Shown here piece by piece: positions 1 through 4,929 of a DNA stretch of 5,300 nt. How positions within the stretch are numbered: the first letter of the stretch is position 1; each line of letters opens with the position of its first letter. Source of the stretch: Prevotellaceae bacterium (GTDB lineage Bacteria; Bacteroidota; Bacteroidia; Bacteroidales; Bacteroidaceae); the NCBI GenBank assembly GCA_905371275.1, contig CAJPLH010000144.1, forward strand, positions 1-5,300, written 5' to 3'. Below the pieces are notes generated by a model. That model searched no databases. It had not been told where the DNA came from and saw only the letters and a list, made by a program, of their open reading frames with translations. Both the position numbers and the translations under genes were made by a program.

Positions 1-69
1 GGCAAACGAAGCGGCAGGAATGGTCATAGCTGCGGCAATCATTGCAACAGGAATGATAGAGGGAGTCAT
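1..69 (-). CDS. Possible 5' end of a minus-strand gene, hydrophobic N-terminus (partial, runs off the left edge)
   Basis: An open minus-strand frame starts at an ATG (bases 69-67) and runs off the window after 23 codons. It begins MTPSIIPVAM and continues as an Ala/Ile/Met-rich hydrophobic stretch ending ..IPAASFA, which could be a first membrane segment or an export signal. No Lys or Arg precedes the hydrophobic part, which is unusual for a classical signal peptide. An in-frame TAA (84-82) limits any upstream extension to four codons. The direction matches all confident genes in the window and the codons are common ones. The competing reading is a plus-strand C-terminus: bases 2-76 are open to a TGA and end ..GMIEGVIK, also hydrophobic but with three ATA codons. 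I prefer the minus strand slightly. The product is not recognised. Confidence 0.35.
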   Translation of the reverse strand, partial: MTPSIIPVAMIAAAMTIPAASFA

Positions 70-305
70 AAAATGAGGAAGTTATAGAGTTGTTCAGCGC
101 GAAAAGCGAAGTTCTGTGGGGTGCCTTCTCCCATAGTTAGTTCTGCGTTGCTTTATATTGGCACATCCCTACGCTTTAAATCTGATGAATAGGGGGGAGA
201 AATAAGCGACTGCGAAATTACTGATTTCACTCGTTCGCAAAGCGAAGAATTGCACATTATCTTTTGAAACGTGTAGGAAAATACTTAGATTTAGTAACAA
301 GGAAA

Positions 306-361
306 AGCGGTTCTGCAAGCTATATTTATCAGAATGTCTGATAAATTGGTGTAAAACCGCT
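306..361. repeat. Nested palindrome: 8-bp inner hairpin inside 7-bp outer arms
   Basis: The inner arms TTTATCAG (325-332) and CTGATAAA (338-345) are perfect complements around a 5-base loop. They are enclosed by a second perfect pair, AGCGGTT (306-312) and AACCGCT (355-361). The result is a cruciform or RNA stem with an internal bulge. No T-tract follows on either strand, so a simple intrinsic terminator is unlikely. It could be an operator-like dyad or part of a structured RNA. Confidence 0.5.
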
Positions 362-439
362 GATTTCGGTCTGAGAGATAATGAAAATCATTAGAAATAA
401 CTTCCTGTCGTCTTTCATTTTCTTGTTGGCATCAAATCA

Positions 440-458
440 CTGATTGGGGTTCAATCAG
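440..458. repeat. Short perfect stem-loop
   Basis: CTGATTG (440-446) and CAATCAG (452-458) are perfect complements around a five-base GGGTT loop. Another short dyad, TAATGA-AAA-TCATTA, lies at 379-393. Neither is followed by a run of T on either strand. They may belong to one structured segment with the nested palindrome at 306-361. Confidence 0.4.
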
Positions 459-628
459 CAGTAACCGGTAGTTTCTCCCCCACCCTTCGAATGCAGCGTT
501 TGTTGCCCTTCGATTTGGAATGCACAGCCTATGAAGGAACTTGTATGGAACATAGAAAATAGATATATTGGATTGGCCGTAGCCGTGAAAGTAGAATAGG
601 AAATTGGGAATGCGCAACGTGAATGCGT

Positions 629-644
629 CCCTATACATATAGGG
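629..644. repeat. Small palindrome CCCTATACATATAGGG
   Basis: A 16-bp dyad of two perfect 7-base arms around CA. With a realistic loop it makes a 6-bp stem. No U-tract follows on either strand, so termination is not supported. It lies just upstream, on the minus strand, of the unexplained segment to its left and could be an operator-like site. Confidence 0.35.
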
Positions 645-759
645 GTCGAAAAGTCCTCAAAGAGTGAAAAATCAAGGAAAAAGTGACAAGACATTTTTCT
701 TCACCCTCATTTTGCATAGTACAGATAACAAATCAAGGCTATATCTATTTTCTTCATCT

Positions 760-780
760 CGTACGCGTGTACGCGCGCGC
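760..780. other. Alternating purine-pyrimidine tract (left arm)
   Basis: All 21 bases alternate strictly between pyrimidine and purine, ending in a CG repeat (GTACGCGTGT at 761-770, then ACGCGCGCGC). Such tracts are known to favour left-handed Z-DNA under negative supercoiling. It forms the outer part of the left arm of the inverted-repeat element and contrasts with the AT-rich surroundings. Confidence 0.6.
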
Positions 781-1025
781 CTTCTAACAGCGATGTTGTT
801 TTTTTGCTGTCACAAGTGTCACAGAAGGGGGAAAATAAGACCTCGAAATAGAAGAAATAGTAGACAAGAAGTGTAGATTTTTCGAGGTGTTTTCAATAGA
901 GTTGAGGTGGACTAGCGAGCGCATTTGTTAAAACACGCTTAAAACAACCCATAACAACCTGAAATACAACGAATTTCAATAAATGCTGTGACACTTGTGA
1001 CAGCAAAAAAGCAAAAACTCCTGTG

Positions 1026-1048
1026 ATGCGCGCGTACGCGTGCGCGCG
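1026..1048. other. Alternating purine-pyrimidine tract (right arm)
   Basis: All 23 bases alternate purine and pyrimidine (ATGCGCGCGT, ACGCGTGCGC, GCG). It mirrors the tract at 760-780 across the core of the inverted-repeat element, so the element carries two potential Z-DNA segments about 245 bp apart. The sequence similarity between the tracts is weaker than the shared alternation. Confidence 0.6.
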
Positions 1049-1142
1049 AGAGGGGTTGTTTATAGGTCTTTTCACACTTCGAGAAACTCTGTTTGGGATG
1101 GGTAGTTCATCGATAGTTTTTTCCGCATCCGAACATCCTTGG

Positions 1143-1274
1143 AAAACAACACGTCACTTTCCACAAAACGACACGTCGTTTTCACAAAAACAAGCCGTCG
1201 TTTTCTCCAAAACAAGCCGTTGTTTTTACTAGAACATCACGGTGTTTTCATCGAAATAAGCCGTCGTTTTATGA
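1143..1274. repeat. Six contiguous 22-bp palindromic tandem repeats
   Basis: Exact 22-bp periodicity is visible: units start at 1143, 1165, 1187, 1209, 1231 and 1253. The approximate unit is AAAACAAGCCGTCGTTTT plus four variable bases. Each unit is a dyad. Unit 2 (1165-1182) has perfect 8-bp arms around AC, and unit 4 (1209-1226) has 7-bp arms AAAACAA/TTGTTTT around GCCG. The outer units are more diverged. The period is not a multiple of three, so the block is not a protein repeat, and 22 bp is about two helical turns. From memory, tandem 22-bp repeats occur in Porphyromonas intergenic DNA; I could not check this. The copy number may vary between strains. Confidence 0.85.
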
Positions 1275-1291
1275 GCAAAAACAGATTGTTA

Positions 1292-1340
1292 AACCCAAAT
1301 CTGTCATTGTACCATAACGGTCTAATGACCGATTTGAGTT
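1292..1340 (-). terminator. 49-bp palindrome at the 3' end of the helix-hairpin-helix gene, possible terminator
   Basis: Arms 1292-1308 (AACCCAAATCTGTCATT) and 1324-1340 pair at 15 of 17 positions around a 15-base loop. On the minus strand the arm begins within the TAA stop codon of the large gene (1341-1339), so the stem would form right at the 3' end of that mRNA. Downstream on that strand the sequence is only moderately T-rich (GGGTTTAACAATCTGTTTTT), so it is a weak intrinsic terminator or an mRNA 3'-end stabiliser. Part of the palindrome recurs at 3601-3635, which suggests a mobile or repeated extragenic palindrome rather than a unique terminator. Confidence 0.5.
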
Positions 1341-3429
1341 AAAAACGATATCGCAACCATAGGCCACAATGGAGAGAAAAAGCAGAAGAGGATGATGGCT
1401 CCGTGGAGGAAGAAAGCGGAGAGGTTTCGGGCGAAGAGTGCGCAGAAGTGGCAATGCGCCAATGATGAGTGAGGGCCAATCGGGTGGAGATTGACCAAGC
1501 GCGAGAGGGAGTCCACGACACTACGGCGACCCCCGAACAACCGGTGCCGTAAAAACTGGGGAAGGCTCCAGCACCTGGCAATTGAGGTTGGTAGGCATAA
1601 AGACGCGAGGAGAAACTGTCGCTAGAAAACAGGCTGACAAAACCTGAAGCGTGCCACGCTGTTTGCGGAGCATAGCGCAGACGCAAAGAAAGCATCATTC
1701 CATAGTGTTGCGCGCTGTGCAATTGTTGGCGACTGGCGGTGGCATCGGCAGCAGTTTGCAGGGAAAAGTCGCCAAAGTTGCGCTGATAGAGTAAGCGGAA
1801 GGACTGCCGCGTGACCCACTGCAACAACGGAGCGTATCGCGGAATAGTTTGTTGGCGAGAGGTCAAACGATAGCGCAACGACCACTGTTGCGCACGATGT
1901 GGAGCGTAGGTGAAGAGTGTTTGCCAGACAAAGCCTGAAGAGGGAGCGGCAGCACGCCAAGTGGGAAGGGGATGGTGGTCGAATTGCAGGAAACTTTGCC
2001 AATGGAATTTTCGTCCAAAAGCTGTTTCATAGCCGAGAAGTCCGCCCCATTCATTTTGCACGTGTGCGCCTTGTTGAAAGGTGCGCGCAGCAGGTGCTGC
2101 ATTGTGGGCACTGAAATGGCGCAATTGCAGCAGCAAAATATCGGTAGAACTGAGTTGGCAGCGCAGGAATGTGGCAAAGGCTGTGCTTCCTCTCTGGTTG
2201 AGGGTAAATTCGCTCTGTATGCTCCAAGCACGGGCATAGTGTGCAAAGTCTAGACTCAATCCTAGGGCGGTGTTCCCCACCATTGGGGAGGGGATGGAGC
2301 GAGAGGAGCGGACAGAAGGAAAAGGCTGTGAGAAATGCGACCCAACGAAGCCGATGCCCCATTGTGTGGCAGTGGGTTGCCACGAAAGATGAGCCCCATA
2401 TTGGAGGTTGCTAAGAGTGGAAATATAGCTGCGCTCAAAGGCATTGCGATGGAGTCCGTTTTCATAGAGCGTTTTGACCATTCCGTTTTCAATACTGGCA
2501 TCTAGTCTGCGATAACTCACGAAAGCAGTCCATTGGAACGCACCTTTTTGCTGTTGCCAGGCAATGCCGCGGAGGAAATGCGCCTCATCGGTGGAGGTGT
2601 TGGGGCTGATGCGCGTGAGTCGTCGGGGAAGGTCGAAGAAATAGGGTTGAATGAAGGTGGCAAATCGATGGCCGACGAGCAAGCCTTGTGCAAACTGCGC
2701 GTGATAGTCGCCGACTATGATTTGCCCTTGCTGATGGGCGAGGTGTTTTTCCACAAAGAGGGAGGTGTGGTCGAAAGGCAGATTGCGATAGGCCGCAAAG
2801 GGTTCTCCCACATCTTGGTCGGAAGTGAGCCCCACGCGCCAGCGTTGCTGCGACTGCACCCGATAGCGCAGGACGTTGCTCCACGGCAGACCAAGAAAGC
2901 GGTGTTTGAGTGCGGTAGCGGTGGATGATTGGCGAGAAAAATGGGGCGAAAGTGGTAGGGGAAGTTGTGCGCGCCACTCCACACTATGGCGTGCTTGTCG
3001 CAGTTGTTCGCGCCATGTGAACTGTGGTCGGAGGGTGTCGCCGATTTCGACAAAGAGAGAGAGCCAGCGCAGTTGTTGAGCTTCGAGTCCGTGCACCATC
3101 ATCAAGTCGGAAGGAGAAGAGAAGGCGCGGAGGTGACTGCGATAGGCCAAAATGGAATCGACTTGTGGGGCAGAGAGAAAGGAGAGGTCGAGAAGGTCTT
3201 GGCGCGTGGCGAGATTGAGGTTCAAGGGGTTTCTGTGTTGCTCTTCAAGATAGTCGAGCGTGGTTCCGCCCCGATCGATGGGCGAAGGATTGTCTTCGTC
3301 TACTCCCCTACTCTCTAGATATTCTGCTACAAAGTCATCCCACGAGAGAAGGGGTTTCCCTCGCACGATGGTTTGCGCGGAGAGCAATTGCAGGCAGCAA
3401 AGTCCCAAACAAAGAAGCAGGCTTTTCAT
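1339..3429 (-). CDS. Exported helix-hairpin-helix protein with predicted outer-membrane beta-barrel C-terminal region
   Basis: The product is 696 residues, starting at the ATG at 3429. Residues 1-18 are a signal peptide (MKSLLLCLGLCCLQLLSA, cleavage likely before Gln19); there is no good lipobox. Residues about 66-128 hold two helix-hairpin-helix units: the first has LNLATRQDLLDLSFLSAPQV (71-90), a ComEA-like pattern, and the second spans about 103-127 (FSSPSDLMMVHGL..). From about 131 to the end the protein is rich in Arg, Gln and aromatic residues with alternating polar/hydrophobic stretches, a Ser-rich loop at 662-682, and a terminal LWLRYRF. A C-terminal Phe is typical of outer-membrane barrels. 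Helix-hairpin-helix domains usually bind DNA and are known in ComEA of DNA uptake, but the role of this Bacteroidetes family is not settled. It is probably monocistronic: a terminator separates it from the upstream gene, and a palindrome overlaps its stop. No confident promoter is visible in 3430-3521. The frame is intact. Confidence 0.85.
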   Translation of the reverse strand: MKSLLLCLGLCCLQLLSAQTIVRGKPLLSWDDFVAEYLESRGVDEDNPSPIDRGGTTLDYLEEQHRNPLNLNLATRQDLLDLSFLSAPQVDSILAYRSHLRAFSSPSDLMMVHGLEAQQLRWLSLFVEIGDTLRPQFTWREQLRQARHSVEWRAQLPLPLSPHFSRQSSTATALKHRFLGLPWSNVLRYRVQSQQRWRVGLTSDQDVGEPFAAYRNLPFDHTSLFVEKHLAHQQGQIIVGDYHAQFAQGLLVGHRFATFIQPYFFDLPRRLTRISPNTSTDEAHFLRGIAWQQQKGAFQWTAFVSYRRLDASIENGMVKTLYENGLHRNAFERSYISTLSNLQYGAHLSWQPTATQWGIGFVGSHFSQPFPSVRSSRSIPSPMVGNTALGLSLDFAHYARAWSIQSEFTLNQRGSTAFATFLRCQLSSTDILLLQLRHFSAHNAAPAARTFQQGAHVQNEWGGLLGYETAFGRKFHWQSFLQFDHHPLPTWRAAAPSSGFVWQTLFTYAPHRAQQWSLRYRLTSRQQTIPRYAPLLQWVTRQSFRLLYQRNFGDFSLQTAADATASRQQLHSAQHYGMMLSLRLRYAPQTAWHASGFVSLFSSDSFSSRLYAYQPQLPGAGAFPSFYGTGCSGVAVVSWTPSRAWSISTRLALTHHWRIATSAHSSPETSPLSSSTEPSSSSAFSLHCGLWLRYRF

Positions 3430-3510
3430 AGTAGTTCAAAGTAGCCAGTAGAGAAGGTAGAATGTATTAGAAGGTGAAAGGGTAAGTACCGCGACAGAGC
3501 AGGAGGAAGG

Positions 3511-3567
3511 AAGAAAAAGAGGCGCACCCTCCTTTCGCGCAATGATGAGCGAGAAAAGAGGGTGCGC
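3511..3567 (-). terminator. Strong intrinsic terminator for the small outer-membrane protein gene
   Basis: Arms 3522-3540 and 3549-3567 pair at 17 of 19 positions, including ten GC-rich contiguous pairs at the base (GCGCACCCTC with GAGGGTGCGC), around an 8-base loop AATGATGA. Reading the minus strand, the stem is followed by CTCTTTTTCTT. It lies about 70 bases past the stop codon of the 179-residue barrel gene and upstream of the next minus-strand gene, so it should separate the two transcription units. Confidence 0.8.
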
Positions 3568-3600
3568 GAAGCGGTATTTTCTTCTTAGGAAAAAGGGTTT

Positions 3601-3635
3601 AACCCAAATCGGTCATTAGACCGTTATGATGCAAT
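3601..3635. repeat. 35-bp repeat, inverted copy of bases 1306-1340
   Basis: These bases match the reverse complement of 1306-1340 at 32 of 35 positions. The copy begins AACCCAAATCGGTCATTAGA and ends one base before the stop codon of the barrel gene (3639-3637). It contains the small dyad CGGTC-ATTA-GACCG (3610-3623) and is preceded by GGGTTTAACCC (3595-3605). Only one arm and the loop of the 49-bp palindrome are clearly kept here; the second arm would fall inside the last codons of the gene and is eroded. Confidence 0.75.
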
Positions 3636-3636
3636 C

Positions 3637-4176
3637 TTAGAATTTAGCACCAAGACCCACAGAGATGTTGGCTTGTGAGAAATTGCCAGAAAGCACTTGT
3701 TGGCGAACTTCACCATTGACAAAGATGTTGTCAGTGAGGAAGTATTGCACACCTCCACCGAAGTTGGCACCCAAAGAGAGGTGGTTGTATGCGTATATCG
3801 TATTTCCAGACTTTGTTTCCTCACCATAACCAGCAATCACAAAGGAGAAACCAGCAAGTGGGTAGATAGCCCATTTGGGATTAAGACGGAACACATAGTG
3901 CGCGTTGAGGTTGAGATCCCAAGCGTTCATATGATTGTGAGGGAAATAATATCCCAAAGAACCTTCAAGACGCACGTGGTTGTCAACGTATTGTTGGTAT
4001 TTCACACCAACACCCAAGTTGTTGTTGAGACTACCAAAGAGGAGATTCACACCCAAAGCCTTAGAAGGGACGGTGGTGGGCTGTGGTGCGAGGTAAGCTT
4101 GAGTGGTAGTAGTCGTTTGTGCTTGGCTTTGCACTGCGAAAGCGAGCACTGCAGCCAAAAATAGAGTTTTTTTCAT
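3637..4176 (-). CDS. Small outer-membrane beta-barrel protein (porin-like, OMP_b-brl type)
   Basis: The product is 179 residues. Residues 1-19 are a clear signal peptide (MKKTLFLAAVLAFAVQSQA, cleavage before Gln20), followed by a short Thr-rich linker (TTTTTQ). From about residue 40 the mature protein consists of alternating hydrophobic/polar stretches typical of an eight-stranded barrel: LGVNLLFGS, LGVGVKYQQYV, VRLEGSLGYYF, WDLNLNAHYVF, IYPLAGFSFVIAG, LGANFGGGVQYF, FVNGEVRQQV and ISVGLGAKF, ending in Phe. It is probably a surface structural or pore protein; the substrate, if any, is unknown. The codons shown are mostly the C-ending forms for Asn and CGT/CGC for Arg, suggesting strong expression. 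It has its own promoter-like element upstream (4244-4251) and a strong terminator downstream. The start is well fixed: the signal peptide begins exactly at this ATG and no better one lies upstream. Confidence 0.85.
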   Translation of the reverse strand: MKKTLFLAAVLAFAVQSQAQTTTTTQAYLAPQPTTVPSKALGVNLLFGSLNNNLGVGVKYQQYVDNHVRLEGSLGYYFPHNHMNAWDLNLNAHYVFRLNPKWAIYPLAGFSFVIAGYGEETKSGNTIYAYNHLSLGANFGGGVQYFLTDNIFVNGEVRQQVLSGNFSQANISVGLGAKF

Positions 4177-4243
4177 CTGATGATTATGTGTTGATGATGC
4201 TAATTAAGTTGTTTCCACACTGGTGAAATACGTGTAGATGGTG

Positions 4244-4251
4244 CAAAAATA
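4244..4251 (-). promoter_or_regulatory. Bacteroidetes-type -7 promoter element TATTTTTG for the barrel gene
   Basis: The minus strand reads TATTTTTG, an exact match to the Bacteroidetes -7 consensus TAnnTTTG, about 70 bases upstream of the ATG at 4176. This would leave a leader of about 60 bases. I find no good TTTG-type -33 element at the expected distance (about 4270-4275 reads CTCACATT). The leader repeats ATCATCA twice (4198-4192 and 4184-4178) just before the start codon; no Shine-Dalgarno sequence is evident, as is usual in this phylum. Confidence 0.55.
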
Positions 4252-4295
4252 GTAATTCTTTCTGGATAATGTGAGCTTATGGGACGACAATGTGG

Positions 4296-4317
4296 GGCTA
4301 AAGGCTTGAAATTAGCC
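4296..4317 (-). terminator. Weak stem-loop at the 3' end of the ABC ATPase gene
   Basis: GGCTAA (4296-4301) and TTAGCC (4312-4317) are perfect 6-bp complements around a 10-base loop, and the stem includes the ATPase stop codon (4314-4312). No U-tract follows on the minus strand (it continues CCACATTGTCG). It may slow or end transcription poorly, so some read-through into the barrel gene is possible. Confidence 0.3.
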
Positions 4318-4929
4318 TATTTCGATGATTTTTGCTCCTTCGGGCAAGGGAAAATGTTCATCGTGACTGACCACAACAATGGCGCGTTGCTGATGCTCTG
4401 CCAAGAGTGTGGCGTAGAGTTCTTGGCGCGTAACAGTGTCGAGATGGGTGTCGGGCTCGTCCAAAAGGAGTAGTTGAGGGGAACTCACTAAAGCACGTGC
4501 TAAAAGTGTGCGCTGCCATTGTCCTCCACTGAGGGAAGAAATGGGACGTTGGGCGAGTTCCAACAAATTGAGCGACTCAAGGATGTTCATCGTGGTGGCG
4601 CGCTCGGACTGTCCGAAGGGTTTCCACCAAGGAAGGGTGCACTGCAGACCGCTGCGCACGGTTTGGAAGACAGTGATGGGAAATTGGCGGTCGATGCTGC
4701 GATGTTGAGGCAAATAACCCGTGGTGAGTGCGTTGGCTCGCTCGATGCTGCCACTCGTGGGACTGAGTAGCCCAGCAATGATTTTGAGCAATGAGGTTTT
4801 TCCTCCTCCGTTTTTTCCACGTAGCACGATGAAATCTCGCTCTGCAATGGAGAGCGAGATGTCGGAGAGGATGGTGCGACGATGGTCATAGGAGAAACTG
4901 ACGTCGCTCAGCGTGATGAGAGTGGACAT
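4312..4929 (-). CDS. znuC: Metal (Zn/Mn-type) ABC transporter ATP-binding protein
   Basis: The product is 205 residues, a single ABC ATPase domain that would drive periplasm-to-cytoplasm metal import. All nucleotide-binding motifs are intact: Walker A GKNGGGKT (38-45), Q-loop YLPQ (72-75), signature LSGGQ (133-137), Walker B LLLLDEP (153-159), D-loop around THLD (161-164) and switch histidine in VVVSHDE (His189). RSIDRQFPITVFQTVRSGL after the Q-loop is typical of ZnuC/TroB-type ATPases. The chosen ATG (4929-4927) overlaps the TAA of the upstream solute-binding gene by one base (TAATG), which suggests coupled translation. A further upstream start at 4983 would lengthen the overlap and adds an uncharacteristic 18-residue tail, so I reject it. 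The protein is slightly shorter than many ZnuC proteins. Metal specificity, and so the symbol, is inferred from the neighbour. No permease gene follows. Confidence 0.9.
   Translation of the reverse strand: MSTLITLSDVSFSYDHRRTILSDISLSIAERDFIVLRGKNGGGKTSLLKIIAGLLSPTSGSIERANALTTGYLPQHRSIDRQFPITVFQTVRSGLQCTLPWWKPFGQSERATTMNILESLNLLELAQRPISSLSGGQWQRTLLARALVSSPQLLLLDEPDTHLDTVTRQELYATLLAEHQQRAIVVVSHDEHFPLPEGAKIIEIG

Larger units (their letters stand above)
432..660. other. Unexplained segment, possibly a conserved noncoding element or gene remnant
   Basis: Two overlapping minus-strand frames stay open here. One is about 68 codons (638-432) and the other about 79 codons (694-455), the latter ending ..GGGETTGYC. 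Neither reads like a folded protein: both are rich in Phe, Ser, Cys and Thr and lack a domain motif, and two frames open together suggests chance, a remnant or a structured noncoding element. The segment contains the stem-loop CCCTATA-CA-TATAGGG at 629-644. I do not recognise it as a known RNA family and name no function. Confidence 0.2.
756..1052. repeat. Inverted-repeat element of about 300 bp with roughly 65-bp imperfect arms (MITE-like, no coding capacity)
   Basis: Bases 800-824 and 986-1010 are a perfect 25-bp inverted repeat containing CTGTCACAAGTGTCACAG. Outward from these, both arms are less well matched for about 18 bases, then resemble each other again in a GC-alternating block that shares TACGCGCGC and ends at CTCG (left start near 756, right end near 1052). 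Each inner arm also carries the 7-mer TGTCACA twice, 9 bases apart. The 161-bp core (825-985) contains a further dyad, CCTCGAAA (841-848) with TTTCGAGG (880-887). No transposase or sensible protein is encoded and no clear target-site duplication is visible. A small non-autonomous element, a decayed mobile-element remnant and a large regulatory dyad are all possible. Confidence 0.6.
77..1338. other. Long intergenic region without a convincing gene, rich in palindromes and repeats
   Basis: About 1.26 kb carries no open frame with recognisable protein features. The short frames on both strands are low-complexity, cross the repeats, and show no family motif. The region is visibly more AT-rich than the flanking genes except for two GC-alternating tracts. 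It holds a nested palindrome (306-361), small stem-loops (234-246, 379-393, 440-458, 629-644), an inverted-repeat element (756-1052), a 22-bp tandem repeat block (1143-1274) and a palindrome at the 3' end of the next gene (1292-1340). If the left-edge gene is on the minus strand, its promoter should lie in roughly 70-300, but I find no clear TAnnTTTG element there. Bases 77-300 otherwise show nothing I can name. Confidence 0.6.

Noticed and set aside
440..460. tRNA T-arm (GGTTCAATC)
   Set aside because: The stem around the TTCAATC string does not pair as a T-arm, and no acceptor or anticodon arm can be built nearby.
893..1075. Small minus-strand ORF of 60 codons and the opposing 664-876 ORF
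   Set aside because: Both run through the arms of the inverted-repeat element, and their Arg/Ala and Cys/His runs are by-products of the GC-alternating and TGTCACA sequences.
1143..1274. CRISPR array
   Set aside because: The 22-bp units are contiguous, each is a full palindrome, and only four variable bases lie between the dyads. There are no unique spacers of normal length and no cas genes in the window.
756..1274. Replication origin with iterons
   Set aside because: The 22-bp repeats have iteron-like length, but I see no DnaA-box cluster and no replication initiator gene, so the claim is not supported.
1139..1342. Small plus-strand ORF of 67 codons
   Set aside because: It is a translation of the 22-bp repeats, with the frame shifting through the unit. 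There is no start context or protein signature.
2533..2928. Plus-strand ORF of 131 codons inside the large gene
   Set aside because: It is antisense to a long intact minus-strand gene with a signal peptide and domain structure, and it lacks any motif of its own.
3433..3445. Promoter TACTTTG just upstream of the helix-hairpin-helix gene
   Set aside because: It is one base short of TAnnTTTG and so close to the ATG that the mRNA would be nearly leaderless. No -33 element supports it.
3697..4164. Plus-strand ORF of 155 codons opposite the barrel gene
   Set aside because: It is antisense to a clear signal-peptide/barrel protein. It has no recognisable feature and arises from the codon bias of the real gene.
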